Shown: piece by piece, positions 46,941 to 59,948 of the stretch
How positions within the stretch are numbered: the first letter of the stretch is position 1
How the letters are laid out: every line of letters begins with the position of its first letter
NCBI GenBank assembly: GCA_022800815.1
Contig: JAAWRC010000015.1
Span: 18,144-82,143, forward strand
Reading direction: 5' to 3'
DNA from: Lachnospiraceae bacterium
GTDB taxonomy: Bacteria > Bacillota > Clostridia > Lachnospirales > Lachnospiraceae
Length of the DNA stretch: 64,000 nt
Position numbers and translations under genes: made by a program
The notes under the pieces: model-generated
Databases searched by the model: none
Seen by the model: the letters and a program-made list of their open reading frames with translations, nothing else
What the model was told of the DNA's origin: nothing

Positions 46941-47389
46941 TAATATCAGTAGGAAGCGATCATGCGGGATACAATCTGAAAAAGGCAATGATACCGTATA
47001 TGGAATCTCTTGGGCATACGGTGATTGATCATGGAAACAACGGTTCGGATGATCTGGTATACTTTCCGGACATGGCAAGAAAGGTGTGCGGGCCCCTGGT
47101 GAGGGGGGAGGCCCAGCGGGGAGTGATGTTCTGCGGAACGGGCGTGGGCGCCTCCATCGCCTGCAATAAAATACCGGGCATCCGAGCCTCCATTGTCCAT
47201 GACTACCACTGCGCCCACCAGTGCGTGGAGCATGACCATGCCAATGTCATGTGCATCGGGGAGAAGATTGCCGGGGAATGGCTGGCGAAGGATCTGCTGA
47301 AGGCGTTTTTTGAGGCGGAGGGCAATACGGACGAGAGAACGAAGCATGTGATTGAATTGTTGGACGAGATGGACGAAGGATACAAATAA
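46937..47389 (+). CDS. RpiB/LacA/LacB-family sugar-phosphate isomerase
   Basis: VGSDHAGYNLKKAMIPYMESLGH, GVMFCGTGVGASIACNKIPGIRAS; 4-nt overlap with the livF-like gene. Confidence 0.9.
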   Translation: MIISVGSDHAGYNLKKAMIPYMESLGHTVIDHGNNGSDDLVYFPDMARKVCGPLVRGEAQRGVMFCGTGVGASIACNKIPGIRASIVHDYHCAHQCVEHDHANVMCIGEKIAGEWLAKDLLKAFFEAEGNTDERTKHVIELLDEMDEGYK

Positions 47390-47399
47390 GGAGGGCAGA

Positions 47400-48185
47400 A
47401 TGGACAGGCAGTATTATATTTTTGACGCCGATACCCATATGTCGCCCTATGAGAATTTTGAGGGGAGCATCCACGCAGAGCAGTGGGAAGCCAGAATGTG
47501 CGCTGCCGGAGCGGACCGGGCGCTGGCCTGGCTGCTTCCCCAGGGGGTTCGGGACGTATCGGAGAGCAATGCCTATCTCTATGAGAACGCCAAAAAGAAT
47601 CCCAGGATTCTTCCCTTTGGCTGGGCCAACATCAAAGAAGGGCTGGAAAAGGCGAAGCGGGATGTGAAAACCTGCCTTTTGGAATACGGGTTTAAAGGCG
47701 TGAAGCTCAACGGGGCGCAGAATGAATACTATATTGACTCTCCGGAGGCGCTGGAGGTAATCCGCATAATTGCAGAGCACGGAGGGATGACGGCCTTCCA
47801 CATCGGGGCAGATTATCCGGAGTTTACGGATCCGGGGCGGGCGGCGAAAGCGGCCGGAATGTTCCCGGAGATGCCCATCCTCATGGTACATATGGGCGGA
47901 GCGGGGGATCCGGACGTCAGCGAGGCGGTGATTGAGACCGCCAGAGAAAATCCCAACATGTATCTGGTGGGGAGCGCCATCGGCGTGGACAAGGTGAAGC
48001 GGGCCATTGACATTCTGGGGCCGGACCGGGTTCTGTTTGGCTCGGACACTCCATTTTATGATGCGGGGAAAGTAAAACGGGAATATCTGCGGATGCTTGC
48101 TGCTTATGATGAGGAGACGACGGCAAAGGTGATGGGGCTCAACGCAAAGAGACTGTTTGGGATTGAGCCGGAAGGGAACGGGTAA
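47400..48185 (+). CDS. Amidohydrolase-family (PF04909-type) protein
   Basis: YYIFDADTHMSPYENFEGS; HGGMTAFHIGADYPEF; VLFGSDTPFYDAGKVKREYL. Confidence 0.85.
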   Translation: MDRQYYIFDADTHMSPYENFEGSIHAEQWEARMCAAGADRALAWLLPQGVRDVSESNAYLYENAKKNPRILPFGWANIKEGLEKAKRDVKTCLLEYGFKGVKLNGAQNEYYIDSPEALEVIRIIAEHGGMTAFHIGADYPEFTDPGRAAKAAGMFPEMPILMVHMGGAGDPDVSEAVIETARENPNMYLVGSAIGVDKVKRAIDILGPDRVLFGSDTPFYDAGKVKREYLRMLAAYDEETTAKVMGLNAKRLFGIEPEGNG

Positions 48186-48187
48186 CC

Positions 48188-49117
48188 ATGAATTTGGCGG
48201 TTTTGCTGGCGAGACAGATCGTGGTGATGTTTATTCTCATCAGTTTTGGCTTTGTGGCGGCGAAGTGCGGGATCGTCTCCAAGGAGGACGGTAAGGGGCT
48301 CTCCAAAATGGCCCTTTATGTCATTATTCCCTGCGTTCTCCTGAATTCCTTCCAGATCGAATTTACGGAGGACACCTACAGGGGGCTTTTCCTGGCCTTT
48401 GCCGCAAGCCTTCTGATCAACGTGTTTTACGTGGCCCTGACCTGGCTCTTAAATAAGAAATTTCCCATGAGCGTGGTGGAGCGGGCGTCGCTCATCTATC
48501 CCAATGCGGGGAACCTGATCATCCCGATGGTGGGGGCGGTCCTCGGAGAGGAGATGATTCTCTACTGCAGCGCTTTTATGGTGGTTCAGAATGTGTTCAT
48601 CTGGACCCACGGGAAGTTCCTGATCAGCGGGGAACGAAAGCTTTCCTTCCGGACCTTCTTTTTGAACAGCAGCATGATCGCAATCCTGGCGGGAATTTTC
48701 ATGGCGGTGACCGGGCTTAAGCTTCCTCCGGTGCTCCAGGAGGCGGTCGGCTCTGCCGGAAAGGCGATCGCGCCGGTCTGCATGTTCGTGACCGGAATCA
48801 TCATCGGCGGCGCTCGCTTTTCGGAGATTTTCCGGAGCGGGCGGGTGTATGTCATCTGCCTTGGAAGGCTGATTTTGTACCCTGCGTTGGTTGCGGCCCT
48901 GTTCTGGGCAAGCGGCATCTGGAGCGGGATGCCGGGCTCGAAGGAACTGCTTCTCATTGTTTTCCTGGCCAGCGCCGCACCGTCTGCCTCGAATATCGTG
49001 CAGTTTGCCCAGGTGTATGAAAAGGACGAGGTCAGCGCAGGGATGATCAACGTGCTGTCCACCTTGCTTTGCATCCTGACCATGCCGCTTGGCGTGCTGC
49101 TTTATCAGGCGCTGTAA
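48188..49117 (+). CDS. AEC (auxin efflux carrier)-family transporter
   Basis: GFVAAKCGIVSKEDGKGLSKMALYVIIPCVLLNSFQIEF; YPNAGNLIIPMVGAVLGEE. Confidence 0.85.
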   Translation: MNLAVLLARQIVVMFILISFGFVAAKCGIVSKEDGKGLSKMALYVIIPCVLLNSFQIEFTEDTYRGLFLAFAASLLINVFYVALTWLLNKKFPMSVVERASLIYPNAGNLIIPMVGAVLGEEMILYCSAFMVVQNVFIWTHGKFLISGERKLSFRTFFLNSSMIAILAGIFMAVTGLKLPPVLQEAVGSAGKAIAPVCMFVTGIIIGGARFSEIFRSGRVYVICLGRLILYPALVAALFWASGIWSGMPGSKELLLIVFLASAAPSASNIVQFAQVYEKDEVSAGMINVLSTLLCILTMPLGVLLYQAL

Positions 49118-49239
49118 CTGAAGCTGTTCTTCCATGGATTCGTGATCGTTTGTGGGAGAACAGCTTCCTTTTTGTCTCATAACCATCCGTTTTCTCCTCA
49201 TATAGTATAGATGATCGGACTTATGGGGGAGGTATTCCT

Positions 49240-49935
49240 TTGAAACGATGTGTGGAGTTTGTCATGGGCGTGGTCCTTTTGCTGGCGGTATTTGTCCTGT
49301 CCGGGCCGGCGGCCGGAGTCCTCTGGAACGGAAGTGCGGCCGTATCGGGAGGGACGTCGCCGGTGGTGGCCCTGGATGCCGGCCACGGAGGGGCGGACCC
49401 GGGCAAGATCGGCATCAACGAGGTCCTGGAGAAGGACATCAACCTGGCGATCACGCTGAAAACCAAGGAGCTTTTGGAGAAGGAGGGCGTGCAGGTGGTC
49501 CTCACCAGGACGGACGACAGGGGGCTTTATAAGGAGACGGATGGGAACAAGAAGCGGGCGGATTTAAACAGACGGTGCGAGATTATCGAGGAGAATCAGG
49601 TGGATTTCGTGGTCAGCATTCACCAGAACAGCTACGGCGACGGGGACGTTCACGGATCTCAGATGTTTTATTATAAAAGCTCTGAGAAGGGGAAAAAGCT
49701 GGCGGAGATTCTTCAAAAGGTCTTCAACGAGTCGGTCAGCAGCCGGGAGCTTAAGGCGAAGGAGAACGGGGAATACTATATGCTGCTCCATGTGTCCTGC
49801 CCCATTGTCATTGCGGAATGCGGCTTCTTAAGCAACTGGGAGGATGCGGAAAAGCTTCGGACGGAGAGCTACCAGGAGGAGGTGGCAAAGGCTCTGACAA
49901 AAGGGATCCTGCAGTACATAGACGAAGAGTTCTGA
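49240..49935 (+). CDS. cwlD: N-acetylmuramoyl-L-alanine amidase, CwlD-like (TTG start)
   Basis: VVALDAGHGGADPGKIGINEVLEKDINLAITLKTKELLEKEGVQVVLTRTDD; SIHQNSY; VIAECGFLSNWEDAEKL. Confidence 0.85.
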   Translation: MKRCVEFVMGVVLLLAVFVLSGPAAGVLWNGSAAVSGGTSPVVALDAGHGGADPGKIGINEVLEKDINLAITLKTKELLEKEGVQVVLTRTDDRGLYKETDGNKKRADLNRRCEIIEENQVDFVVSIHQNSYGDGDVHGSQMFYYKSSEKGKKLAEILQKVFNESVSSRELKAKENGEYYMLLHVSCPIVIAECGFLSNWEDAEKLRTESYQEEVAKALTKGILQYIDEEF

Positions 49936-50011
49936 TGCGGATATAAAATTTCTGCAATTTTTACAAAGAGTGGTCTTTCCATTTTTGGAAAAGGGTGATA
50001 TACTGAGTTTT

Positions 50012-51088
50012 ATGATGATCACGAAGCTGGTAAGGATAGACGAACTCCATATGGACGAGGCCGCCATTTGCGAGGCCGGGAGGGTGCTGGCGGGCGGCGG
50101 CCTGGTGGCGTTTCCCACGGAGACGGTGTACGGCCTGGGGGCCAACGGGCTGGATTCGGAGGCTTCCTCCAGAATTTATGAGGCCAAGGGACGTCCCTCG
50201 GACAATCCGCTGATCCTTCATATCACTTCCATGGAGGAGCTTTATCCTCTGGCGGCTGAGATTCCAAAGACAGCTTTGGCCTTGGCGGAGACCTTTTGGC
50301 CGGGGCCGCTGACGATGATTTTTAAGAAGACGGAGCTGGTTCCCCATGAGACCACGGGCGGCCTTGACACGGTGGCGGTGCGGATGCCGTCTCACCCGGT
50401 GGCGAGGGCCATCATCCGGGCGGCGGGGGTTCCCATTGCGGCTCCCAGCGCCAATGCCTCCGGCAGACCCAGCCCCACGAAGGCGCTCCACGTCCTGGAA
50501 GATCTGGACGGGCGGGTGGACATGGTCGTGGACGGCGGGACAGTGGGGATCGGACTGGAATCGACCATCATTGATGTCTCGGGGAAGAAGCCTGTGATTC
50601 TCAGGCCGGGATATATCACAGAGGAGATGCTCGCATCCCTGATCGGGACGGTGGAGCTTGACCCGGCTGTAACGGGGAGGCCGGGGGCGGATGTGAGGCC
50701 CAGGGCTCCGGGCATGAAATACCGGCATTATGCGCCGAAGGCGGAGGTGACCGTGTTTCTCGGAAGTCCCACCGAGGTGTGTGCGGCCATCGAGGAAGCG
50801 CTGCGAAAAGCGTCGTCGGCGGGAAAGCGGGCGGGAGTCCTCTGCACGGAGGAGTCCGAGCGGTTTTACGAGGCCCCGGTGAAGAAATGTGCCGGCAGCA
50901 GAAACGAGCCGGAGAGCGTGGCGAGGAGCCTCTACGACGTGCTTCGGGCCTTTGACAGGGAACAGGTGGACTGTATATTTTCAGAGAGTTTTGAGGAAAG
51001 CCCCCTCGGCGGGGCGATCATGAACCGCCTCTTAAAGGCGGCGGGATACAGAGTAGTAAGATGCGGAGAGACTTCGCCGCCAGGGTGA
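50012..51088 (+). CDS. L-threonylcarbamoyladenylate synthase (Sua5/YwlC-type)
   Basis: GGLVAFPTETVYGLGANGLDSEASSRIYEAKGRPSDNPLI; APSANASGRPSPT; RPRAPGMKYRHYAPKAEV (Sua5 C-terminal domain). Confidence 0.93.
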   Translation: MMITKLVRIDELHMDEAAICEAGRVLAGGGLVAFPTETVYGLGANGLDSEASSRIYEAKGRPSDNPLILHITSMEELYPLAAEIPKTALALAETFWPGPLTMIFKKTELVPHETTGGLDTVAVRMPSHPVARAIIRAAGVPIAAPSANASGRPSPTKALHVLEDLDGRVDMVVDGGTVGIGLESTIIDVSGKKPVILRPGYITEEMLASLIGTVELDPAVTGRPGADVRPRAPGMKYRHYAPKAEVTVFLGSPTEVCAAIEEALRKASSAGKRAGVLCTEESERFYEAPVKKCAGSRNEPESVARSLYDVLRAFDREQVDCIFSESFEESPLGGAIMNRLLKAAGYRVVRCGETSPPG

Positions 51089-51142
51089 CGGAGCGCCGCA
51101 TCGGATGTACATTGGCAATGAGAAAAAGTCAGGAGTGATGGT

Positions 51143-51619
51143 ATGTCAGCAGTGAAGAGGGTTATTTTTGTCTGTACGGACAATACCTGTCTGAGTAATA
51201 TGGCGGCGGCCGTATTTGAAGGGATTCGGAACGGGCGGGAGATCGAGGTGATGTCCAGAGGTCTGGTGGTGCTTTTTCCGGAGCCCATCAACCAGAAGGC
51301 GGTTGCCATTCTGACAAGCCACAGGCTTTCCCTTCTGGCTGACGAGGCAAAGGTATTGGAAAGCACGGATTTGATTCCCGGAACCTTAGTGTTAACCATG
51401 ACGGGGGCCGAGCGAGAGGAAGTGCGGGAGCGGTTTCCGGATCTGTTAAACGTATTTACTCTCCGGGAGTTTGCTGGACAGGACGGGGATATTACAGAGC
51501 CCCTGGGTGGAAGTCTTGCAGACTATGGAGCCTGCTACGAGCACATTGACCTGTTCACGAAGCTGGCGGCAGAGATTATATTCAAGGAGGAAGAGGCAGA
51601 TGATAGCATTGGGGTGTGA
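51143..51619 (+). CDS. LMW protein-tyrosine/arginine-phosphatase-like protein with degenerate active site
   Basis: RVIFVCTDNTCLSNMAAAVF versus family C-x5-R-S; GDITEPLGGSLADY aligns to the DPFGGS region; sits at the ywlE position between ywlC-like and rpiB. Confidence 0.8.
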   Translation: MSAVKRVIFVCTDNTCLSNMAAAVFEGIRNGREIEVMSRGLVVLFPEPINQKAVAILTSHRLSLLADEAKVLESTDLIPGTLVLTMTGAEREEVRERFPDLLNVFTLREFAGQDGDITEPLGGSLADYGACYEHIDLFTKLAAEIIFKEEEADDSIGV

Positions 51620-52028
51620 CCATGGCGGATATGAATTGAAACAGGAGATCATGGCATGGCTTGACAAGAACCATTTGGAATATAAGGATTACGGATGTTT
51701 TAGCGGGGAGGCGGTGGATTACCCCGTGTATGCGAAATTGGTGGGACATGCGGTGGCGGACGGCGAGTGCGAGAAGGGGATTTTGATCTGCGGGACCGGC
51801 ATCGGCATCTCCATTGCGGCGAATAAGATCAAGGGGATCCGGGCGGCCCTCTGTTCCGACTGTTTTTCGGCGGAGGCCACCAGGCTTCACAACGATGCCA
51901 ATATTCTGGCCATGGGAGCCAGGGTGGTGGGACCCGGACTGGCGCTTAAAATTGTAGATACCTTTTTAAATACGTCTTTTTCCGGGGATGAGCGCCATGC
52001 GAGGCGGGTCGGCCTGATTGAAGACTAG
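51600..52028 (+). CDS. rpiB: Ribose-5-phosphate isomerase B
   Basis: MIALGCDHGGYELKQEIMAWL; GILICGTGIGISIAANKIKGIRAALC. Confidence 0.93.
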   Translation: MIALGCDHGGYELKQEIMAWLDKNHLEYKDYGCFSGEAVDYPVYAKLVGHAVADGECEKGILICGTGIGISIAANKIKGIRAALCSDCFSAEATRLHNDANILAMGARVVGPGLALKIVDTFLNTSFSGDERHARRVGLIED

Positions 52029-52041
52029 CGGAGGGTGAGCG

Positions 52042-52530
52042 ATGAGCGGGAAACGTCAGGATTACATTTCCTGGGACGAATATTTCATGGGCGTGGCGGA
52101 GCTTTCGGCCATGCGCTCCAAAGATCCGGGCACCCAGGTGGGGGCCTGCATCGTCAGCGAGGAAAACAAGATTCTTTCCATGGGTTATAACGGGTTCCCA
52201 AAGGGATGCCCGGACGATGAGTTCCCCTGGGAGAGGGAGGGCGAGGACCCTTATGAGACCAAGTATTTTTACAGTACCCACAGTGAACTCAATGCCATCT
52301 TAAACTATCGGGGCGGGAGCCTGGAGGGCAGCAAGCTCTATGTGACCTTGTTTCCCTGCAATGAATGTGCCAAGGCGATTATACAAAGCGGAATTAAGAC
52401 GATAATTTATGCAGACGACAAATACGGCGATACGTCCGCAGTGCGGGCGTCCAAGCGGATGCTCCGGTCTGCGGGGGTGGAACTGGTGCTCTACCGGCCG
52501 ACCGGAAGACGGCTGGAGGTATCCGTATGA
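52042..52530 (+). CDS. comEB: dCMP deaminase
   Basis: SKDPGTQVGACIVSEENKILSMGYNGFPKG; HSELNAILNY; TLFPCNECAKAIIQSGI. Confidence 0.92.
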   Translation: MSGKRQDYISWDEYFMGVAELSAMRSKDPGTQVGACIVSEENKILSMGYNGFPKGCPDDEFPWEREGEDPYETKYFYSTHSELNAILNYRGGSLEGSKLYVTLFPCNECAKAIIQSGIKTIIYADDKYGDTSAVRASKRMLRSAGVELVLYRPTGRRLEVSV

Positions 52531-52766
52531 ATAAAAAGCACAGGGAGCTTGTCCGCTGCCTGTCTTTGGTTAGCCAGTTGGGGATCACCATGCTGACGCC
52601 GGTGATTCTCTGCACTTTGCTCGGTGTGTGGCTGGATAATCGGTTTTCCACGTATTTTACGCTTCCCCTTTTGATCATGGGGATTTTGGCCGGTGCGAGA
52701 AGCGCCTACCTTCTGGCGAAGAAGGCGGTCCGGCCGGAGGAAGACGAGGAGAGAGAAGATGATTAA
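52527..52766 (+). CDS. AtpZ/AtpI-like small membrane protein
   Basis: LSLVSQLGITMLTPVILCTLLGVWLDNRF; directly upstream of the atp operon. Confidence 0.75.
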   Translation: MNKKHRELVRCLSLVSQLGITMLTPVILCTLLGVWLDNRFSTYFTLPLLIMGILAGARSAYLLAKKAVRPEEDEEREDD

Positions 52767-53169
52767 ATATGTCGGCCAGGTGGTGCGGGAGGTGCTCCTT
52801 GGCATCGGCCTGTGGGGCATTGTCGGGACGGCGGTCATCCTGGCGGCCTGGGGGCTTTCAGACGGGATTCTGTACGGTTTCCTTCTGGGCGTCCTGCTTT
52901 CTGTCGGTTATTTTATCCATATGAGCATTACACTGGAGACCTCCATGGACATGATGGAGGAGAAATCAGCGAAGAACCATGCCCTCCGGTCCTATCTGAT
53001 CCGGGTGGCCGTCGGGGCCGTTGCCCTTACGCTTGCCTGGTTGTCCGGCTGGTTCAACATGCTGGCGATCCTTGCGGGCTTTTTCACCCTGAAGCTGGGG
53101 GTGTACGCAAGGCCGCTTATTCACAAGGCTTTCTGTCATTTTGGAATTGTAAAAGATTCCGAAGACTGA
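52759..53169 (+). CDS. ATP synthase I (AtpI)-like membrane protein
   Basis: Four predicted TM segments, position between the AtpZ-like gene and atpB. Confidence 0.7.
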   Translation: MIKYVGQVVREVLLGIGLWGIVGTAVILAAWGLSDGILYGFLLGVLLSVGYFIHMSITLETSMDMMEEKSAKNHALRSYLIRVAVGAVALTLAWLSGWFNMLAILAGFFTLKLGVYARPLIHKAFCHFGIVKDSED

Positions 53170-53239
53170 AAGATAAAATGCGACGACTCCTTTGTGGTCG
53201 CAGCAAAAAACCTATTTCCATAAAGAAAGGGGTGAGAGC

Positions 53240-53935
53240 ATGAGAATGATTTTATGTGAAGCAGATTTCGCCATAAAAGGTCTGGTGAATTACCAGATGT
53301 TCGGGCATACCTTCTGGCTGACTTCGACCCACGTTTCCATGATTATCGTGACGGTCGTACTTTTGATTTTTGCTTTTGCAGCGAACCGCTGTATGAAGAA
53401 AGCTAAGGATGTGCCGACCGGGTTCCAGAACGTGGTGGAAATCATAGTCGAGATGCTTGGCAACATGGTCAAGACCAATATGAAGCAGCCGAAAAAATTC
53501 ATGAATTATATCGGCACACTCTTTCTGTTCATATTGATCTGCAACCTGTCGGGGCTTCTCGGGCTTCGGGGGCCGACGGCAGATTACGGCGTGACGCTTT
53601 GTCTGGGACTTATCACCTTCTGCCTGATCCAGTACAACGGGGTCAAGTGTCAGAAGGCAGGGCATTTCAAGGCGCTGTTTGAACCGATCCCGCTGTTTTT
53701 CCCGATCAACCTGATCGGCGAGATTGCGACACCGATTTCATTGTCATTGCGTCTGTTCGCCAATATGCTGGCCGGAACCATCATAATGGCGCTCTGGTAT
53801 GGACTCATACCGCTTGTAATTGTAAAGCTGGGAATACCGGCGTTTCTGCATGCCTATCTGGATCTGTTTTCCGGGTGTATCCAGACCTACGTGTTCTGTA
53901 TGCTGACCATGGTGTACGTGGACGACAAGATGTAG
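53240..53935 (+). CDS. atpB: F0F1 ATP synthase subunit a
   Basis: PINLIGEIATPISLSLRLFANMLAGTIIM. Confidence 0.95.
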   Translation: MRMILCEADFAIKGLVNYQMFGHTFWLTSTHVSMIIVTVVLLIFAFAANRCMKKAKDVPTGFQNVVEIIVEMLGNMVKTNMKQPKKFMNYIGTLFLFILICNLSGLLGLRGPTADYGVTLCLGLITFCLIQYNGVKCQKAGHFKALFEPIPLFFPINLIGEIATPISLSLRLFANMLAGTIIMALWYGLIPLVIVKLGIPAFLHAYLDLFSGCIQTYVFCMLTMVYVDDKM

Positions 53936-54238
<303 letters not shown>

Positions 54239-54289
54239 AGCTTTTCTAAAGCTTATCTTTGAGAAAAAAGAGAGAAAGGAGGAGGAGCA

Positions 54290-54843
54290 TTGGAATCCAT
54301 ATTGGCAGCAGGAAGCTTTCTGATAGCCAGCGGGGAGCCCTACGAAAGGATTCTCGGACTTGACCCGCAGCTTATTCACGATGCCATTTTGCTGGGCGTC
54401 AATATATTTATCCTGTTTTTTGCCTTGTCTTATCTGCTCTTCAATCCGGCGAGAAAGATGCTGGAGAAGCGTACTGAGCGAATCCGGACGGATTTGGAGG
54501 GCGCCGCAAAGGAAAAGGAAACGGCCGAGGGCCTGAAGACGGAGTATGAGGCGAAGCTTAAGGATATCGACAAGGAAGCGGAGGCGATCCTTTCCGATGC
54601 CAGGAAGAAGGCCCTGAGAAGGGAAGAGGAGATCCTGGAGGAGGCGAAGGCGGAGTCCGCCCGCATCATCGAGAGAGCCGGCCGGGAGGCGGAGCTTGAG
54701 AAGAAGAAGGCTCTTGACGAGATGAAGCAGGAAATGATCACCATTGCGTCCCTCATGGCCGGGAAGGCCGTGGCAGGCTCCATGGATGTGAAAATCCAGA
54801 ATGAGCTTATTGACAGGACGTTAAAGGAAATAGGGGATGAAAC

Positions 54844-54856
<13 letters not shown>
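54290..54856 (+). CDS. atpF: F0F1 ATP synthase subunit b (TTG start)
   Basis: N-terminal TM then long charged helix; atp operon order. Confidence 0.93.
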
Positions 54857-56924
<2,068 letters not shown>

Positions 56925-56928
56925 TCCT

Positions 56929-57798
56929 ATGGCGACAATGCGTGAGATCAAAAGAAGGAGAGCCAGCATTCAGAGCACGGGACAGATCACCAATGCCATG
57001 AAGCTGGTGTCCACGGTGAAGCTGCAGAAGTCCAGGGCAAGGGCCGAGAACACCAGGCCTTACTTTGACATGACCTACAGCACCGTCTGCTCCATTCTGG
57101 CCCATACGCAGAACGTGCGCCACCGTTATCTGGTGAGGGGCGCTTCCGATAAGCAGGCAGTCATTGCCATCACCTCCAACAGAGGTCTGGCGGGCGGCTA
57201 CAACTCCAATATCGTGAAGGCGGTTCTTTCCGGAATCGAGGCGGAGAGGGCGCACCTTTATGCCATCGGAAAGAAGGGGCGGGATGCTCTTGCAAGAAGA
57301 GGCTATATGCTGACGGCGGATTACTCCGACGTGATCGAGGCCCCTTCCTATGCGGACGCGTCGGCCATCGGAAAGGCGGTCCTGGAGGCTTATCAGAAGG
57401 GAGAGGTGGGCGAGATCTATCTGGCCTATACTTCCTTTAAGAACACGGTCAGCCATGATCCGAAGCTGATCAAGCTTCTGCCGGTGGAACTTACCGAGGA
57501 GGAGATCCAGGCGGGAAGCGAGGCGGCGAAGGAGCGGGAATGCCCGATGAATTATGACGGGGATGAGGAGGAAGTACTGGATGCCCTGATTCCCGGCTAT
57601 GTATATAATCTGATCTATGGCGGCATGCTGGAGTCCATCGCCAGCGAAAACGGCGCCAGGATGCAGGCAATGGATTCCGCTACCAGCAATGCGGAGGAGA
57701 TGATCGAGAAACTGTCCCTGCAGTACAACCGGGCGAGACAGTCCTCCATCACCCAGGAGCTGACGGAGATCATTGCAGGCGCAGAGGCGCTCAACTAA
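56929..57798 (+). CDS. atpG: F0F1 ATP synthase subunit gamma
   Basis: MREIKRRRASIQSTGQITNAMKLVSTVKLQKSR; C-terminal YNRARQSSITQELTEIIAGAEAL. Confidence 0.97.
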   Translation: MATMREIKRRRASIQSTGQITNAMKLVSTVKLQKSRARAENTRPYFDMTYSTVCSILAHTQNVRHRYLVRGASDKQAVIAITSNRGLAGGYNSNIVKAVLSGIEAERAHLYAIGKKGRDALARRGYMLTADYSDVIEAPSYADASAIGKAVLEAYQKGEVGEIYLAYTSFKNTVSHDPKLIKLLPVELTEEEIQAGSEAAKERECPMNYDGDEEEVLDALIPGYVYNLIYGGMLESIASENGARMQAMDSATSNAEEMIEKLSLQYNRARQSSITQELTEIIAGAEALN

Positions 57799-57823
57799 TT
57801 AAGAGATGCAGAATAAACAATAA

Positions 57824-59230
<1,407 letters not shown>

Positions 59231-59241
59231 GGGGTGTGTGA

Positions 59242-59649
59242 ATGGCTTCGGAAAAATCGTTTGAGCTTCGAGTGATTACGCCCGACCGCGTCTTCTACGA
59301 GGGCAGTGTCCAGATGGTGGAAATGGACACCAGGGAGGGAGCCATCGGCGTTTACAAGAGCCATGTGCCCACCACCTGCATTCTGCGGCCCGGGATCCTG
59401 ACCATCCATCTGGAGGATGGCGAGGCGAAGCAGGCGGCCCTCCACGGCGGCTTTGTGGAGATCCTCAAAGAGAGCGTCACCGTGCTGGCGGAAGCGGCCG
59501 AGTGGCCGGGAGAGATCGACGTGGAGCGTGCCGAGCAGGCGAAAGAGCGTGCGGAGACAAGGCTTCAGGCCCACAACGAGGATCTGGATCCCCTCCGGGC
59601 AGAGATGGCCCTTAGGCGTGCGATTACGAGAATTAAGGCGGCAAAATAA
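59242..59649 (+). CDS. atpC: F0F1 ATP synthase subunit epsilon
   Basis: FELRVITPDRVFYEGSVQMVEMDTREGAIGVYKSHVPTTCIL. Confidence 0.95.
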   Translation: MASEKSFELRVITPDRVFYEGSVQMVEMDTREGAIGVYKSHVPTTCILRPGILTIHLEDGEAKQAALHGGFVEILKESVTVLAEAAEWPGEIDVERAEQAKERAETRLQAHNEDLDPLRAEMALRRAITRIKAAK

Positions 59650-59692
59650 AAATTATAAAATCAATACGGCAGTCTGCAGACAAGCCGTGCGG

Positions 59693-59745
59693 AAAATCTC
59701 CCGTCCTGTCGATAACAGAAATCAATCGGGCGGGAGAATCTTTTT
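59693..59745 (+). terminator. Terminator after the atp operon
   Basis: AAAATCTCCCGTCC ... CGGGCGGGAGAATCTTTTT. Confidence 0.7.
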
Positions 59746-59948
59746 ATATGGAATGACCTGGAGCAGCTTTTAAGCAAGACAGATATTTGTTGAAAAAACA
59801 GCTTCCTTTTATTTGCAATTTATGGTATAATTTTTCTAAAGTCTGTCGTCCATCAGTTCGATATGTCATAAGGCGTATGAACAAAAGGACGGTTGGCTTT
59901 TTGTTCTGTTTATTAATAAAAATCATCGAGAAAAGGAGCGATAGGAAC

